The notes below the pieces were generated by a model. The model did not search any database, was not told where the DNA came from, and saw nothing but the letters and a program-made list of their open reading frames with translations. Position numbers and translations under genes: made by a program. Shown here piece by piece: positions 54,870-64,000 of a stretch of DNA of 64,000 nucleotides; within the stretch, counting starts at the first letter, position 1; each line of letters opens with the position of its first letter. Source of the stretch: Psychrobacter sp. NG25 (GTDB lineage Bacteria; Pseudomonadota; Gammaproteobacteria; Pseudomonadales; Moraxellaceae); contig NZ_JADGMV010000003.1 in the NCBI RefSeq assembly GCF_015234355.1, forward strand, positions 124,001 to 188,000. Reading direction: 5' to 3'.

Positions 54870-55649
54870 ATGAGTCAGATCCATTCAACAGCACTCATCT
54901 CACCGTCCGCTCAGATTGATGAGACTGCCACCATTGGTCCATATTGTATCGTTGGTGATGAGGTATCCATTGGTGCACATACTGTTCTGCACCGACATGT
55001 AGTTGTCACTAAATTAACTCGTATCGGTCAGCACAATCAGATTTACCAGTTTGCCAGCATTGGTGAAGATCCACAAGATTTGAAGTACGCAGGTGAACGC
55101 ACCTGGCTTGAGATTGGCGATCATAATACCATTCGTGAGGCATGTAGCTTACATCGTGGAACAGCACAAGATGGTGAGCTGACCAAAATTGGCAGCCATA
55201 ATCTGCTGATGGTCAATACGCATGTGGCTCATGACTGTGTGATTGGCGATCATAATGTGCTGGCTAATAATGTCGGTGTGGCAGGGCATGTCACAATTGG
55301 CGATCATACTATCATCGGTGGTAACTCGGGTATCCATCAGTTCTGTACGGTTGACGACTATAGTTTAATTGGTGGTGCGAGTCTGATTTTGAAAGATGTG
55401 GCTGCCTTTACGATGGTATCTGGTAATCCGGCAAAAGCGCATGGTCTGAACATCGAGGGTATGCGCCGTAAAGGCTGGTCAAAAGAGACTATCAACTTTT
55501 TACGCGAAGCCTATCGTACAATTTTCAGATCGGGTTTGACGACCGTAAAAGCGCTAGAAGTTTTGAACAATGAGCTGTTGCCGAAAGAGCCAAAAATTCA
55601 ACTACTCATTGACTCACTACAGAAAAGCCGTCGCGGCGTGGTACGTTAA
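54870..55649 (+). CDS. lpxA: UDP-N-acetylglucosamine acyltransferase LpxA
   Basis: First enzyme of lipid A synthesis. Hexapeptide repeats (IHSTALISPSAQIDETATIG) are followed by the catalytic His in LLMVNTHVAHDCVIGDH, and the C-terminal helical domain begins IEGMRRKGWSKETINFLREA. Length 259 is normal. The 179-base gap after fabZ has no gene, so lpxA may have its own promoter. lpxB does not follow. Confidence 0.96.
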   Translation: MSQIHSTALISPSAQIDETATIGPYCIVGDEVSIGAHTVLHRHVVVTKLTRIGQHNQIYQFASIGEDPQDLKYAGERTWLEIGDHNTIREACSLHRGTAQDGELTKIGSHNLLMVNTHVAHDCVIGDHNVLANNVGVAGHVTIGDHTIIGGNSGIHQFCTVDDYSLIGGASLILKDVAAFTMVSGNPAKAHGLNIEGMRRKGWSKETINFLREAYRTIFRSGLTTVKALEVLNNELLPKEPKIQLLIDSLQKSRRGVVR

Positions 55650-55730
55650 AAGTAGGATAAAAATACGCTAAGAGTTAGTAATAGTGTAAATCTTCTAATC
55701 AGCCAAACGCTTGTTAACTTTAAATAAAAC

Positions 55731-55766
55731 ATAAAAAACTATAACTATTAGTTATGGTTTTTTATG
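55731..55766. terminator. Terminator after lpxA
   Basis: ATAAAAAACTATAAC pairs with GTTATGGTTTTTTAT around TATTA, with A and T runs on its two sides, so it may work in both directions. It ends the bamA-lpxA block; the rest of the 55650-55956 gap shows nothing. Confidence 0.78.
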
Positions 55767-55956
55767 TTTATGAGTACTTGACTTTTTTGGTCGCTTAGCA
55801 GAAACTGAGCGTTTACGGTATTGTAATCAATTCTTTCTTAATGTTACTGGGCGTTTCGCATTGATGCGCTTATTAAATAGCCTACTATTATAAATGGCTT
55901 TTATGATAATCAAGGAGGATTATCAGTGACATTAATTGAAGCACGAGGATGGAAAA

Positions 55957-57309
55957 ATGGCTATCAATAAACAAGAACACGCACAGTGGAGCTCAAGTTT
56001 TGGCTTCGTGTTGGCAGCAGTAGGCTCAGCAGTTGGTTTGGGAAATATATGGAAATTTCCATATATGGTGGGTGAAAGTGGTGGTTCAGCTTTTGTTATT
56101 GCTTATTTATTCTGTATTGCACTAGTTGGCTTTCCAATCTTGGTTGCTGAATGGCTGATTGGTCGCCGCGGACAAAAAAACCCAGTCAATACTTTTTCAG
56201 ACGTAGCAGCGTCTGAAGGTAAGTCACGTAGTTGGGGTATTATTGGTGCTACTGGTATTTTGGGTGGCTTCTTAATTCTATCGTTCTATAGTGTGATCGG
56301 TGGTTGGGCGCTTAACTATATTACTAAAGTTGCAACAGGTAGCTTTGCCGGTCAAGACAGTGACTCTGTTGCTGCAACCTTTGATGCTATGCTTGCATCA
56401 GCTGGTACATTGACGATCTGGCACACGGTATTTATGATTTTGACCGCTGTCATCGTTGGTATTGGTGTAACAAGTGGTATCGAAAAAACAGCTAAGATCT
56501 TAATGCCATTATTGGGTGTAATTCTGTTCGTTATTGTTGGTTATAACGTGATGAACGGTGGGTTTGGTGAAGCAGTTGCTTACCTGTTTACCCCAGATCT
56601 TAGCAAACTAACGGCTGATGTTATGCTTGCAGCATTAGGTCATGCATTCTTCACCCTATCAATTGGTATGGGTATCATGGTTGCTTATGGTTCGTATTTG
56701 GGCCGTGAAGTAAACTTGCTAAAAACAGCACGTACCGTTGTTATTTTGGATACGGTTATTGCGTTGGCTGCTGGTCTTGCCATCTTCCCAATCATCTTTA
56801 GCAATGGTCTAGATCCTGCATCAGGTCCTGGTCTTATTTTTGTGAGCTTACCAATTGCTTTCGGTAGCATGGGTGCGGGTACTATCATTGGTGCATTGTT
56901 CTTCTTGCTTATTACCTTTGCTGCTATCACCTCGTCTATCTCATTACTCGAGCCAACTGTTGAGTTGTTAGAAGAGCGTACGTCGATGAGTCGTACTGTA
57001 TCGACTATCGTGGCAAGTACAGTAATCTGGTTGTTAGGTATTGCAGCATTGCTATCGTTCAACCTATGGTCTGACTTTACTATCATGGGTAATGGTATCT
57101 TTGATGCATTAGATAAACTCACAAGTAAGTTCCTATTACCTCTAACAGGTCTAGCTGCAATTGTATTTGTTGGTTGGAAAATGGATCAACGTAACATTCA
57201 GCAAGAGCTTGGTTTATCTAATGGTACATGGCAGCTGTGGCAAATCGTTACGAAATTCATCGCGCCAATCGCTGTTATTGTAGTATTTGTGACGTCATTG
57301 ATGGGATAA
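55957..57309 (+). CDS. NSS-family sodium-dependent amino acid symporter
   Basis: Inner-membrane symporter of the neurotransmitter:sodium type with about eleven to twelve helices in 450 residues. ATG at 55957 has GAGGA eight bases upstream; the TTG at 55936 is rejected. The first helix is the family signature GFVLAAVGSAVGLGNIWKFPYMVGESGGSAF (unwound Na+/substrate region; quoted in pieces: AVGSAVGLGNIWKFPY). FFTLSIGMGIMVAYGSY is helix 6. The substrate is probably an amino acid but cannot be named. A bidirectional terminator separates it from tgt. Confidence 0.9.
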   Translation: MAINKQEHAQWSSSFGFVLAAVGSAVGLGNIWKFPYMVGESGGSAFVIAYLFCIALVGFPILVAEWLIGRRGQKNPVNTFSDVAASEGKSRSWGIIGATGILGGFLILSFYSVIGGWALNYITKVATGSFAGQDSDSVAATFDAMLASAGTLTIWHTVFMILTAVIVGIGVTSGIEKTAKILMPLLGVILFVIVGYNVMNGGFGEAVAYLFTPDLSKLTADVMLAALGHAFFTLSIGMGIMVAYGSYLGREVNLLKTARTVVILDTVIALAAGLAIFPIIFSNGLDPASGPGLIFVSLPIAFGSMGAGTIIGALFFLLITFAAITSSISLLEPTVELLEERTSMSRTVSTIVASTVIWLLGIAALLSFNLWSDFTIMGNGIFDALDKLTSKFLLPLTGLAAIVFVGWKMDQRNIQQELGLSNGTWQLWQIVTKFIAPIAVIVVFVTSLMG

Positions 57310-57372
57310 TAGTCAGAATTGACATTATTTGAATCATTAGGCGATAATCATTAAGTGATAAAAGCAGCGCAG

Positions 57373-57408
57373 AAAAAAGGGCTTAAGATTATTCTTAAGC
57401 CCTTTTTT
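57373..57408. terminator. Bidirectional terminator between the NSS symporter gene and tgt
   Basis: AAAAAAGGGCTTAAG (57373-57387) is the exact complement of 57394-57408 across a six-base loop, with A/T tracts on both sides. It serves two convergent genes. Confidence 0.93.
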
Positions 57409-57451
57409 ATTTCAACAGATATCATTATACGGTCGTGAATATTAAACAGGA

Positions 57452-58651
<1,200 letters not shown>

Positions 58652-58670
58652 TTAGCGGTTTTTTTGGACA

Positions 58671-58778
58671 TATAGTCAGAGAATCACTGAACTGCTACGG
58701 CGTTACCCTTCCTAAATGTACTACTTGTACCATCTTCAGACGGCTGCCTTGTACCCGTTTTAGCGTTCTTTAACTATA
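58671..58778. repeat. Dispersed MITE-like repeat family B, copy 3
   Basis: 108 bp from TATAGTCAGAGAATC to CTTTAACTATA, with the shared block TACGGCGTTACCCTTCCTAA and ACGGCTGCCTTGTACC. It lies between the divergent tgt and SOUL genes. Beyond it, 58841-58880 holds two adjacent 20-base units sharing ACACAGACAGCA; the rest of the 58604-58974 gap shows nothing. Confidence 0.82.
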
Positions 58779-58840
58779 GATATTGGGTGTCATCGATATA
58801 CGCTCGATACACACTTTGGTCAATATCGCTTTGTCATAAC

Positions 58841-58880
58841 CAAAAAACACAGACAGCACCCCAAAAGACACAGACAGCAA
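58841..58880. repeat. Short tandem duplication of 20 bases
   Basis: CAAAAAACACAGACAGCACC is followed by CCAAAAGACACAGACAGCAA, two imperfect copies of a 20-base unit upstream of the SOUL gene. No function is apparent. Confidence 0.55.
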
Positions 58881-58974
58881 GTGTCGTCATTGATAAAGTA
58901 CCAATCATACAGGTGGCGCACGCAAAGTCATCAGACCGTCATTAGACGACATTTTAAGAAATTAGGGAAATAAT

Positions 58975-59634
58975 ATGAAAAAGACAGGTTATTTATTATT
59001 AATGGGCGGATTATTATTGATATCAAAAGGGGCGATGGCCGCTGAGACAGAAGAGCCAGAGTACACGTTATTGTCGCAAACAGGCGACTTTGAGCTGCGT
59101 CGTTATGACGAGCAGCTCGTGGCGCAAACGTGGGTGAGTGGTGATCAAGATTCCGCTAGTCGAGAAGGGTTCAAAGTGTTAGCCGATTATATCTTTGGTA
59201 ATAATACAGCACCAACGGGCGGCAATAGTAAAATTAGCATGACGGCGCCTGTGACCATGCAGTCTAATAATAAAAAAAGTGAGACCGACTCACAGAAAAT
59301 CGCGATGACAGCACCAGTGAGCATGCAGCAGGAGAATGGAAAGTGGCGTGTGCAGTTCACTATGCCAAGTCAATACACCATGCAAACGTTACCAAAGCCT
59401 AATAATCCAAATGTTGAGATTATTGAAGTGCCTGCACAGACTTATGGTGTGATTAAGTTCTCTTGGCTCGCAGGAGAGGACAAAGTAGCGGAAAAAACTG
59501 AAGCGTTGCAAACATGGATGCAAGACCAGAATCTGACGCCTACAGGTGAGCCCGAATTGGCACGTTATAACCCACCTTGGACGTTACCATTTTTGCGCCG
59601 CAATGAGGTGATGATCGCCTACGAGTCAAAATAG
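58975..59634 (+). CDS. Exported SOUL-family heme-binding protein
   Basis: 219 residues. A cleavable signal (MKKTGYLLLMGGLLLISKG, cut near AMA-AET) sends it to the periplasm. The SOUL domain has YTLLSQTGDFELRRYDEQLVA, the duplicated NSKISMTAPVTMQ / QKIAMTAPVSMQ segments and LPKPNNPNVEIIEVPAQTYGV, ending ARYNPPWTLPFLRRNEVMI. SOUL proteins bind heme or tetrapyrroles in eukaryotes; the bacterial role is uncertain. A terminator follows at 59721. Confidence 0.88.
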   Translation: MKKTGYLLLMGGLLLISKGAMAAETEEPEYTLLSQTGDFELRRYDEQLVAQTWVSGDQDSASREGFKVLADYIFGNNTAPTGGNSKISMTAPVTMQSNNKKSETDSQKIAMTAPVSMQQENGKWRVQFTMPSQYTMQTLPKPNNPNVEIIEVPAQTYGVIKFSWLAGEDKVAEKTEALQTWMQDQNLTPTGEPELARYNPPWTLPFLRRNEVMIAYESK

Positions 59635-59720
59635 TAGCCGCAGTTCAAAGATATCATTTTTAATGAGTATGTTGTTTATCTGTTTTAACAATTCATAGGG
59701 TTATAAAAACTAAGCTCATA

Positions 59721-59748
59721 AAAAAAGACAGCAATCGCTGTCTTTTTT
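59721..59748. terminator. Bidirectional terminator between the SOUL gene and asd
   Basis: AAAAAAGACAGC (59721-59732) is the exact complement of 59737-59748 around AATC, between two convergent genes. Confidence 0.92.
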
Positions 59749-59773
59749 GTATTCAAATTTTTGGATAGTTGGT

Positions 59774-60907
59774 CTAGTTTTTTTGCTCGCGGATGATATT
59801 AAGCATACGGCGTAATGGTTCAGCTGCGCCCCATAGCAGTTGGTCGCCGACGGTAAATGCACCTAGATACTCAGGACCCATATTCAGCTTACGCAAACGA
59901 CCTAACGCAACAGTCAAAGTACCAGTGACAGCTACTGGCGTTAAACGGTTCATGGTTGCTTCTTTGTCATCTTCTACCAAGTCCAACCATTCGTTGCCGC
60001 TGCTTTTAAGTGCTGCTTCGATTTCTTCTAGTGGAATGTCTTTTTTGAGCTTGATAGTCAGCCCTTGTGCATGGCAGCGCATGGCACCAACGCGAACACA
60101 CATACCGTCGATAGCAATCTTATCAGCTTCAGAATTACCAAGGATTTTGTTGGTTTCAACACCACCTTTCCATTCTTCTTTTGACTGTTTGTTCTCTAGT
60201 TGAACATCAATATATGGGATTAAGCTACCAGCCAAAGGCACACCGAAGTACTGAGTAGGAAAGTCTGCTGAACGCTGAGTCTGAGCGATTTTTTTATCAA
60301 TTTCAAGAATCGCGCTTGCAGGATCAGCTAATTCGTCTTGGACGGCATCATGTAATACGCCCATACCACTGATGAGCTCGCGCATGTTATTAGCGCCAGA
60401 ACCACTTGCGGCTTGGTAAGTCATGGCGCTGACCCATTCAACCCAGCCTTTATTAAACAACTCACCGATAGCCATCAGCATCAATGACACGGTACAGTTA
60501 CCACCGATAAAGTCTTTTTTACCATTGGCTAAGGCACTATCGATGACAGCGCGATTGACCGGATCAAGAATGATGATGCTGTCATCTTTCATTCGCAATG
60601 TGCTCGCTGCATCAACCCAATAACCATTCCAACCGCTATCACGTAATGGTTGATGTACCTTTGACGTGTAATCACCACCTTGGCAAGTAATAACGACATC
60701 ACAAGCAGCAAGTGCGTCAATATAATGAGCATCTTTTAATTGGCTAGTTTCAATACCTTCAAAGCTTGGCGCATCTCCGCCTGCATTGCTGGTTGAAAAG
60801 AACACAGGTGTGATGCCATTGAAGTCATTTTCTTCTTGCATACGTTGTATCAATACTGACCCAACCATACCGCGCCAGCCTACCAAGCCTACTGTTAAAT
60901 TACTCAT
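59774..60907 (-). CDS. asd: Aspartate-semialdehyde dehydrogenase
   Basis: NADPH-dependent enzyme leading to lysine, diaminopimelate, methionine and threonine. The ATG at 60907 is preferred to the in-frame TTG at 60916; AGGA lies about nine bases before it. NADP-binding [17 protein letters not shown], the nucleophilic Cys in [14 protein letters not shown] and the active-site His/Arg region [18 protein letters not shown] are present. Length 377 fits the gram-negative Asd type. Confidence 0.96.
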   Translation of the reverse strand: MSNLTVGLVGWRGMVGSVLIQRMQEENDFNGITPVFFSTSNAGGDAPSFEGIETSQLKDAHYIDALAACDVVITCQGGDYTSKVHQPLRDSGWNGYWVDAASTLRMKDDSIIILDPVNRAVIDSALANGKKDFIGGNCTVSLMLMAIGELFNKGWVEWVSAMTYQAASGSGANNMRELISGMGVLHDAVQDELADPASAILEIDKKIAQTQRSADFPTQYFGVPLAGSLIPYIDVQLENKQSKEEWKGGVETNKILGNSEADKIAIDGMCVRVGAMRCHAQGLTIKLKKDIPLEEIEAALKSSGNEWLDLVEDDKEATMNRLTPVAVTGTLTVALGRLRKLNMGPEYLGAFTVGDQLLWGAAEPLRRMLNIIREQKN

Positions 60908-61337
60908 GAAATCCAATCCTATTTACAATTATTTGTTGCATCACCAACCGATAACAATGCCGTGAATAGCGCTAAAAAGCAAGGCGTTTTAGCGGTTTTC
61001 TATATACTATTAACTATGTTCGTTATAACTTTAAGTTATTAGCATAATAGTGACACTCACGATGCCTTAGACAACTCATCGTATATTAATAATATCTAGC
61101 AATCATGACTATAGAAAAGACATATACGATAATGGTTATTATGAGCTTGCAAATATTGTAATGTTTTATGATAGTTGTCGCATCATGATTGCTCATTAGT
61201 AGTCTATAATATTGTGAAATGCTAAGGTTAGAAGAGAACTTCAATTCAGACCAAGCCATGCCATATTTTGTTATTGAATAAGTCATGAGCAGGGCCACTT
61301 CTTCAGTCATCCTCCTAATAGACGGTTAATACACATT
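60908..61337. other. Intergenic region with no supported gene
   Basis: 430 bases between the divergent asd and EEP genes, strongly AT-rich. The only frame of note (61086-61310, minus strand) lacks a ribosome site and protein-like composition. No repeat of family A or B is present. It probably holds two promoters, which I could not place. Confidence 0.5.
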
Positions 61338-62453
61338 ATGGATCTCTCACTACTATATTACAGCCTACAGGGGCTAGCAGGATTCATCGCCTTCGTAACG
61401 ATTTGGGGTTGGATACCACTTGATAATTGGTGGGTGCGCGGTGTTGAGTTTCCACGCATTCAAATTATGGTGCTAGGTGCTATTGCTTGGATTGGGATGC
61501 TGCTATTTTGGTCAGAGTGGGCATTAGGTCAGTGGCTGCTGTTCTTAGTCTTAAGTATCACTTTAGCATTTCAGCTGAGAATGATACTACCTTATACTAG
61601 ATTGTGGAAAAAAGAAGTCGAGAAAGCAAAAGACAAGCCAGAAGGGCAGGATAATCATCTAAAAATAATGGTTTCAAATGTTTTGACGCCTAACAATAAT
61701 ACGCAAAAACTGGTTGATTTGGTTAAGCAAAAAAAACCTGATATTTTAATTACGCTAGAAAGTGATAGAAAATGGGAAAAGGCATTACAGCAGATTGAAT
61801 CTGACTATCCTTATACCGTAAAGGTTCCATTAGATAACTTATATGGTATGCATCTCTATTCTAAGCTTGAATTGATTGATCCTGAAGTCAAATATTTGAT
61901 GATTGATGATATTCCTTCCATTCATGCGCAGCTGCGCCTGCAAAGTGGTCGCGTCATTTGGTTGTATTGCTTGCATCCTATGCCGCCCAGTCCAACCGAA
62001 GCAGACAAATCTACCACTCGAGATGCCGAGCTGCTCATGGTCGGAAAACACATAAAAGAGAACGACCAAACGGCGATATTGGCAGGTGACCTCAATGATG
62101 TGGCATGGTCAAAGACTACTCGACGTTTTCAGCGTATATCTGGGTTACTAGACCCGCGTATTGGCCGACATTTTATCAATACTTTCCACGTCAATTACCC
62201 ATTTCTGCGTTGGGCATTAGATCATATTTTCCATAGTGCCTGCTTTACCGTTGTAAATATAAAGCGCATGCCCTCTATTGGCTCTGACCATTTTCCTGTT
62301 ATGACAACGCTACAATATGAGCCAGAAAAGACCAGTCAACAAGCACAAAATGCGCCTACTAAGGACGCAGAAGATATTAAAGAGACGGATCATAAAATAG
62401 AAGAAGGTAAAAAAGAAGGTAAAAAGGTATCAAAAGAACACGCAGAAGAGTAA
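61338..62453 (+). CDS. Membrane-anchored endonuclease/exonuclease/phosphatase-fold protein
   Basis: Three N-terminal hydrophobic helices (residues about 5-80) precede an EEP domain: LKIMVSNVLTPNN, ILITLESDRKW (metal Glu), YCLHPMPPSP, AILAGDLNDVAWSKTTRRF and the terminal MPSIGSDHFPVMTTL (catalytic Asp-His). The last 45 residues are highly charged (Lys/Glu-rich). The EEP fold includes nucleases and phospholipid or inositol phosphatases, so the substrate is open. A membrane anchor next to a catalytic domain likely facing the periplasm suggests a lipid or exported-nucleic-acid substrate; that is inference. Confidence 0.85.
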   Translation: MDLSLLYYSLQGLAGFIAFVTIWGWIPLDNWWVRGVEFPRIQIMVLGAIAWIGMLLFWSEWALGQWLLFLVLSITLAFQLRMILPYTRLWKKEVEKAKDKPEGQDNHLKIMVSNVLTPNNNTQKLVDLVKQKKPDILITLESDRKWEKALQQIESDYPYTVKVPLDNLYGMHLYSKLELIDPEVKYLMIDDIPSIHAQLRLQSGRVIWLYCLHPMPPSPTEADKSTTRDAELLMVGKHIKENDQTAILAGDLNDVAWSKTTRRFQRISGLLDPRIGRHFINTFHVNYPFLRWALDHIFHSACFTVVNIKRMPSIGSDHFPVMTTLQYEPEKTSQQAQNAPTKDAEDIKETDHKIEEGKKEGKKVSKEHAEE

Positions 62454-62515
62454 ATGATTTTGGACTAATAGGCACTAACGTTATAAGTTATTGTACTGTC
62501 TAGCTTTGTCTAAAA

Positions 62516-62535
62516 ACGTAAGCATATGCTTACGT
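62516..62535. promoter_or_regulatory. Perfect 20-base palindrome
   Basis: ACGTAAGCATATGCTTACGT is its own complement. It stands in non-coding DNA 63 bases after the EEP gene and about 190 bases before an isolated terminator at 62724. It could be an operator half of an unseen transcript. The only frame across it (62491-62685) has poor coding character. Confidence 0.5.
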
Positions 62536-62723
62536 CAAATAAGGTCTTTAGCCTCTAGTTGTATCAAACTGATTGCCTTACAATACGACCATCAACACAA
62601 GGATATGCAAGGATGCAGTGTTGAGACAGTATCAATAAAAGCTCAGGTCAGCCCGCTGTCTTATAGTTTACTGTTCATGACTTAGGATGAGTCAACACGG
62701 AAATAATAACAACATGAAGCGTT

Positions 62724-62765
62724 AAAGCCTCGAACCAATCGCCCTAGGTTCGGGGCTTTTCTTTG
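62724..62765 (+). terminator. Isolated terminator downstream of the EEP gene
   Basis: AAAGCCTCGAACC (62724-62736) pairs with GGTTCGGGGCTTT (62747-62759), with one wobble pair, followed by TTTCTTTG. It lies 270 bases beyond the EEP stop, so it may end a long 3' leader or a short separate transcript. Confidence 0.78.
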
Positions 62766-62850
62766 TGTACAAAATTCATTCGTTGAAGATTCATTTTTTG
62801 GGTTTTATAGAAAATTAGAATATCAGGAATCAGAAAACATTCTCAAACGA

Positions 62851-62957
62851 TATAGTCGGTGAACTACTAAACCACTACGGCGTTACCATCCTTAGATGTA
62901 CCGCTTGTACAATCTGCAGTCGGCTGCCTTATACCCATTTTAGAGTTCTTTGATATA
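62851..62957. repeat. Dispersed MITE-like repeat family B, copy 4
   Basis: 107 bp from TATAGTCGGTGAACTACTAA to TTCTTTGATATA, with the block CTGCAGTCGGCTGCCTTATA. It lies between the isolated terminator at 62724 and the terminator of surA. Confidence 0.82.
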
Positions 62958-62983
62958 GCTTCTAAAAATGAGAGCTTATCAAT

Positions 62984-63018
62984 AAAAAGGGGTACATGCA
63001 TTGGCATGTACCCTTTTT
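62984..63018. terminator. Terminator of surA
   Basis: GGGTACATGC (62990-62999) pairs with GCATGTACCC (63004-63013), flanked by A5 and T5. On the minus strand it lies 41 bases after the surA stop. Confidence 0.92.
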
Positions 63019-63058
63019 CGAAAAAACTATTTATGTTGTTAATCTATTCGGTAGCTTC

Positions 63059-64000
63059 TTATCCAAGTACTTGGATATAAGCGCTAGAACGTAACTCTTG
63101 TAGCCAGTCTTCTTGAGCTTGTGGTGCTAGGCGTTGGTACAGTGCTTGACGTGCCATATTGCGACGATATTGTTCACTAACGTCCTGATCACGTTTACCA
63201 TCAACTTTCAAGATATGCCAACCGAACTGGGTCTTGAAAGGCGCAGAATAATCACCAACCGCTGTATTTTTCATGACAGCTTCAAACGGACCGACCATGT
63301 CCTCTTCACTAACCCAATCAAGATCACCACCGCGACCAGCTGAACCTGGATCATCTGAATAGGTCGATGCTAAACCAGCAAAGTCAGCACCACTGCGTAG
63401 CTGTTCGTATAAATCATTGATCTTTTGTTCAGCAAGCGCATCAGTCTGAAGCTCATCAACTTTCACCAAGATGTGACGAGTTTGCCATTGCGGTATCAGC
63501 ATGGTATCACTGGCTTTTTTATTAGCAAGCTTAATGATATCGATACCTTCAGGGGTAACTAATGGTTCGCTAACCGCACCGACGTCAAGCTTGGTAATTT
63601 GGCTTGATAGTTCTGTAGGCAATGAGGCCGCTTTGTGAAAGCCCATATCGCCACCTTGTAGTGGGATAGGATAGCTACCTTGGCTAGCAGCCACAGCTTC
63701 CGTGACATTGACATCTGATACGAGCAGGCGAGTGCGTAATGCTTCCGCTACCTTTAATGCTTCTGCACGCTGCGCCTCTGATAAACGGCTATAGTCATCG
63801 ATGTAAGGCACGCGTACATGAATGGTTTGATATTCACTTTGGTTCAAACGCTTGGCTTCAGGAGATGCCAAAAATGCATCGATATCCTGTTCGCTGATGC
63901 GGACACGATCACTGATTTGACGTTGCTGCAATGCTTGAATAGAGGCATCTTCGATCAACTGAGCACGCAGAGCAGCGTAGCTACCAGGTCTTGCTGCATC
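63059..64000 (-). CDS. surA: Periplasmic chaperone/peptidyl-prolyl isomerase SurA, 5' end missing
   Basis: C-terminal 313 residues of SurA, the chaperone that carries unfolded porins to BamA (also in this window). The frame is open to the window edge (DAARPGSYAALRAQLIEDAS), so the N-terminal half lies outside. Two parvulin domains are visible: the first ends GDMGFHKAASLPTELSSQI...EGIDIIKL, the second has QTRHILVKVDE, SDDPGSAGRGGDLDWVSEEDM and FKTQFGWHILKVDGKR. The terminal helix follows (YRRNMARQALYQRLAPQAQE). Its usual neighbour lptD would be upstream, beyond the window. Confidence 0.93.
   Translation of the reverse strand, partial: DAARPGSYAALRAQLIEDASIQALQQRQISDRVRISEQDIDAFLASPEAKRLNQSEYQTIHVRVPYIDDYSRLSEAQRAEALKVAEALRTRLLVSDVNVTEAVAASQGSYPIPLQGGDMGFHKAASLPTELSSQITKLDVGAVSEPLVTPEGIDIIKLANKKASDTMLIPQWQTRHILVKVDELQTDALAEQKINDLYEQLRSGADFAGLASTYSDDPGSAGRGGDLDWVSEEDMVGPFEAVMKNTAVGDYSAPFKTQFGWHILKVDGKRDQDVSEQYRRNMARQALYQRLAPQAQEDWLQELRSSAYIQVLG

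Noticed and set aside
61086..61310. 74-residue minus-strand frame between asd and the EEP gene
   Set aside because: No ribosome site, composition typical of AT-rich non-coding DNA, no similarity recognised.
62491..62685. 64-residue frame after the EEP gene
   Set aside because: TTG start without a ribosome site, covers the 20-base palindrome, and has no recognisable protein pattern.

Overview
The window looks like a chromosomal segment of a Psychrobacter-type gammaproteobacterium (Moraxellaceae). This is inferred from protein resemblance and gene order (pyrH-frr-uppS-cdsA-dxr-rseP-bamA-lpxD-fabZ-lpxA, ntrBC without adjacent glnA, fbpABC, a MDGNNR-type UppS), and from the moderately AT-rich base composition. 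No database search was possible. Almost every gene is a recognisable chromosomal gene. There is no CRISPR array, no prophage and no intact insertion sequence.

Layout. 1-2.9 kb: the end of surE, a NlpD-like lipoprotein and an MltB-type lytic transglycosylase (cell wall). 3.3-10.2 kb: a one-strand molybdenum cofactor block, moeA-moaA-moaB-mobA-moaC-moaD-moaE, running into molybdate uptake genes modA-modB, with no modC. 10.3-12.3 kb: D-cysteine desulfhydrase and a Tsx/OmpK-type porin on the minus strand. 12.9-13.1 kb: a tRNA-Val/tRNA-Asp operon with its own promoter and terminator. 13.4-19.1 kb: cardiolipin synthase, a tail-anchored Sel1-repeat protein, waaA and rsmE. 19.5-23.8 kb: ferric iron ABC transporter fbpABC behind a promoter that overlaps a Fur-box-like site. 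23.9-33.4 kb: cmoM, a small membrane protein, gyrA, two tandem RarD-like transporters, a GST, a small membrane protein and ribonuclease Z. 33.4-38.6 kb: the most accessory-looking part, with a DUF815 ATPase divergent from a Ser/Thr kinase, a DJ-1/PfpI protein, a ribbon-helix-helix protein, a repeat, a decayed kinase fragment and a butanediol-type dehydrogenase. 38.7-42.3 kb: tRNA-Leu and ntrC/ntrB. 42.4-55.6 kb: rimO and the long translation, isoprenoid, phospholipid, outer-membrane and lipid A series. 55.9-64 kb: an NSS symporter, tgt, a SOUL protein, asd, an EEP-domain membrane protein and the 3' part of surA.

The main structure not explained by genes is two families of small dispersed repeats with terminal inverted repeats (MITE-like). 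Family A (about 165-180 bp, ends CTAGGGCGTGTCC) has copies at 3.1, 25.3 and 36.8 kb. Family B (about 108 bp, ends TATAGTCA) has copies at 19.1, 24.8, 58.7 and 62.9 kb. One family A copy supplies the stop codon of the ribbon-helix-helix gene. Just beyond it lies a relic that matches the C-terminus of the kinase 1.5 kb upstream.

I did not find a convincing new multi-gene system. The best leads are the two repeat families, the kinase/DUF815/relic neighbourhood, the orphan ModAB pair, and two perfect palindromes in intergenic DNA with no gene assigned to them. All coordinates, alignments and identity counts were made by eye.
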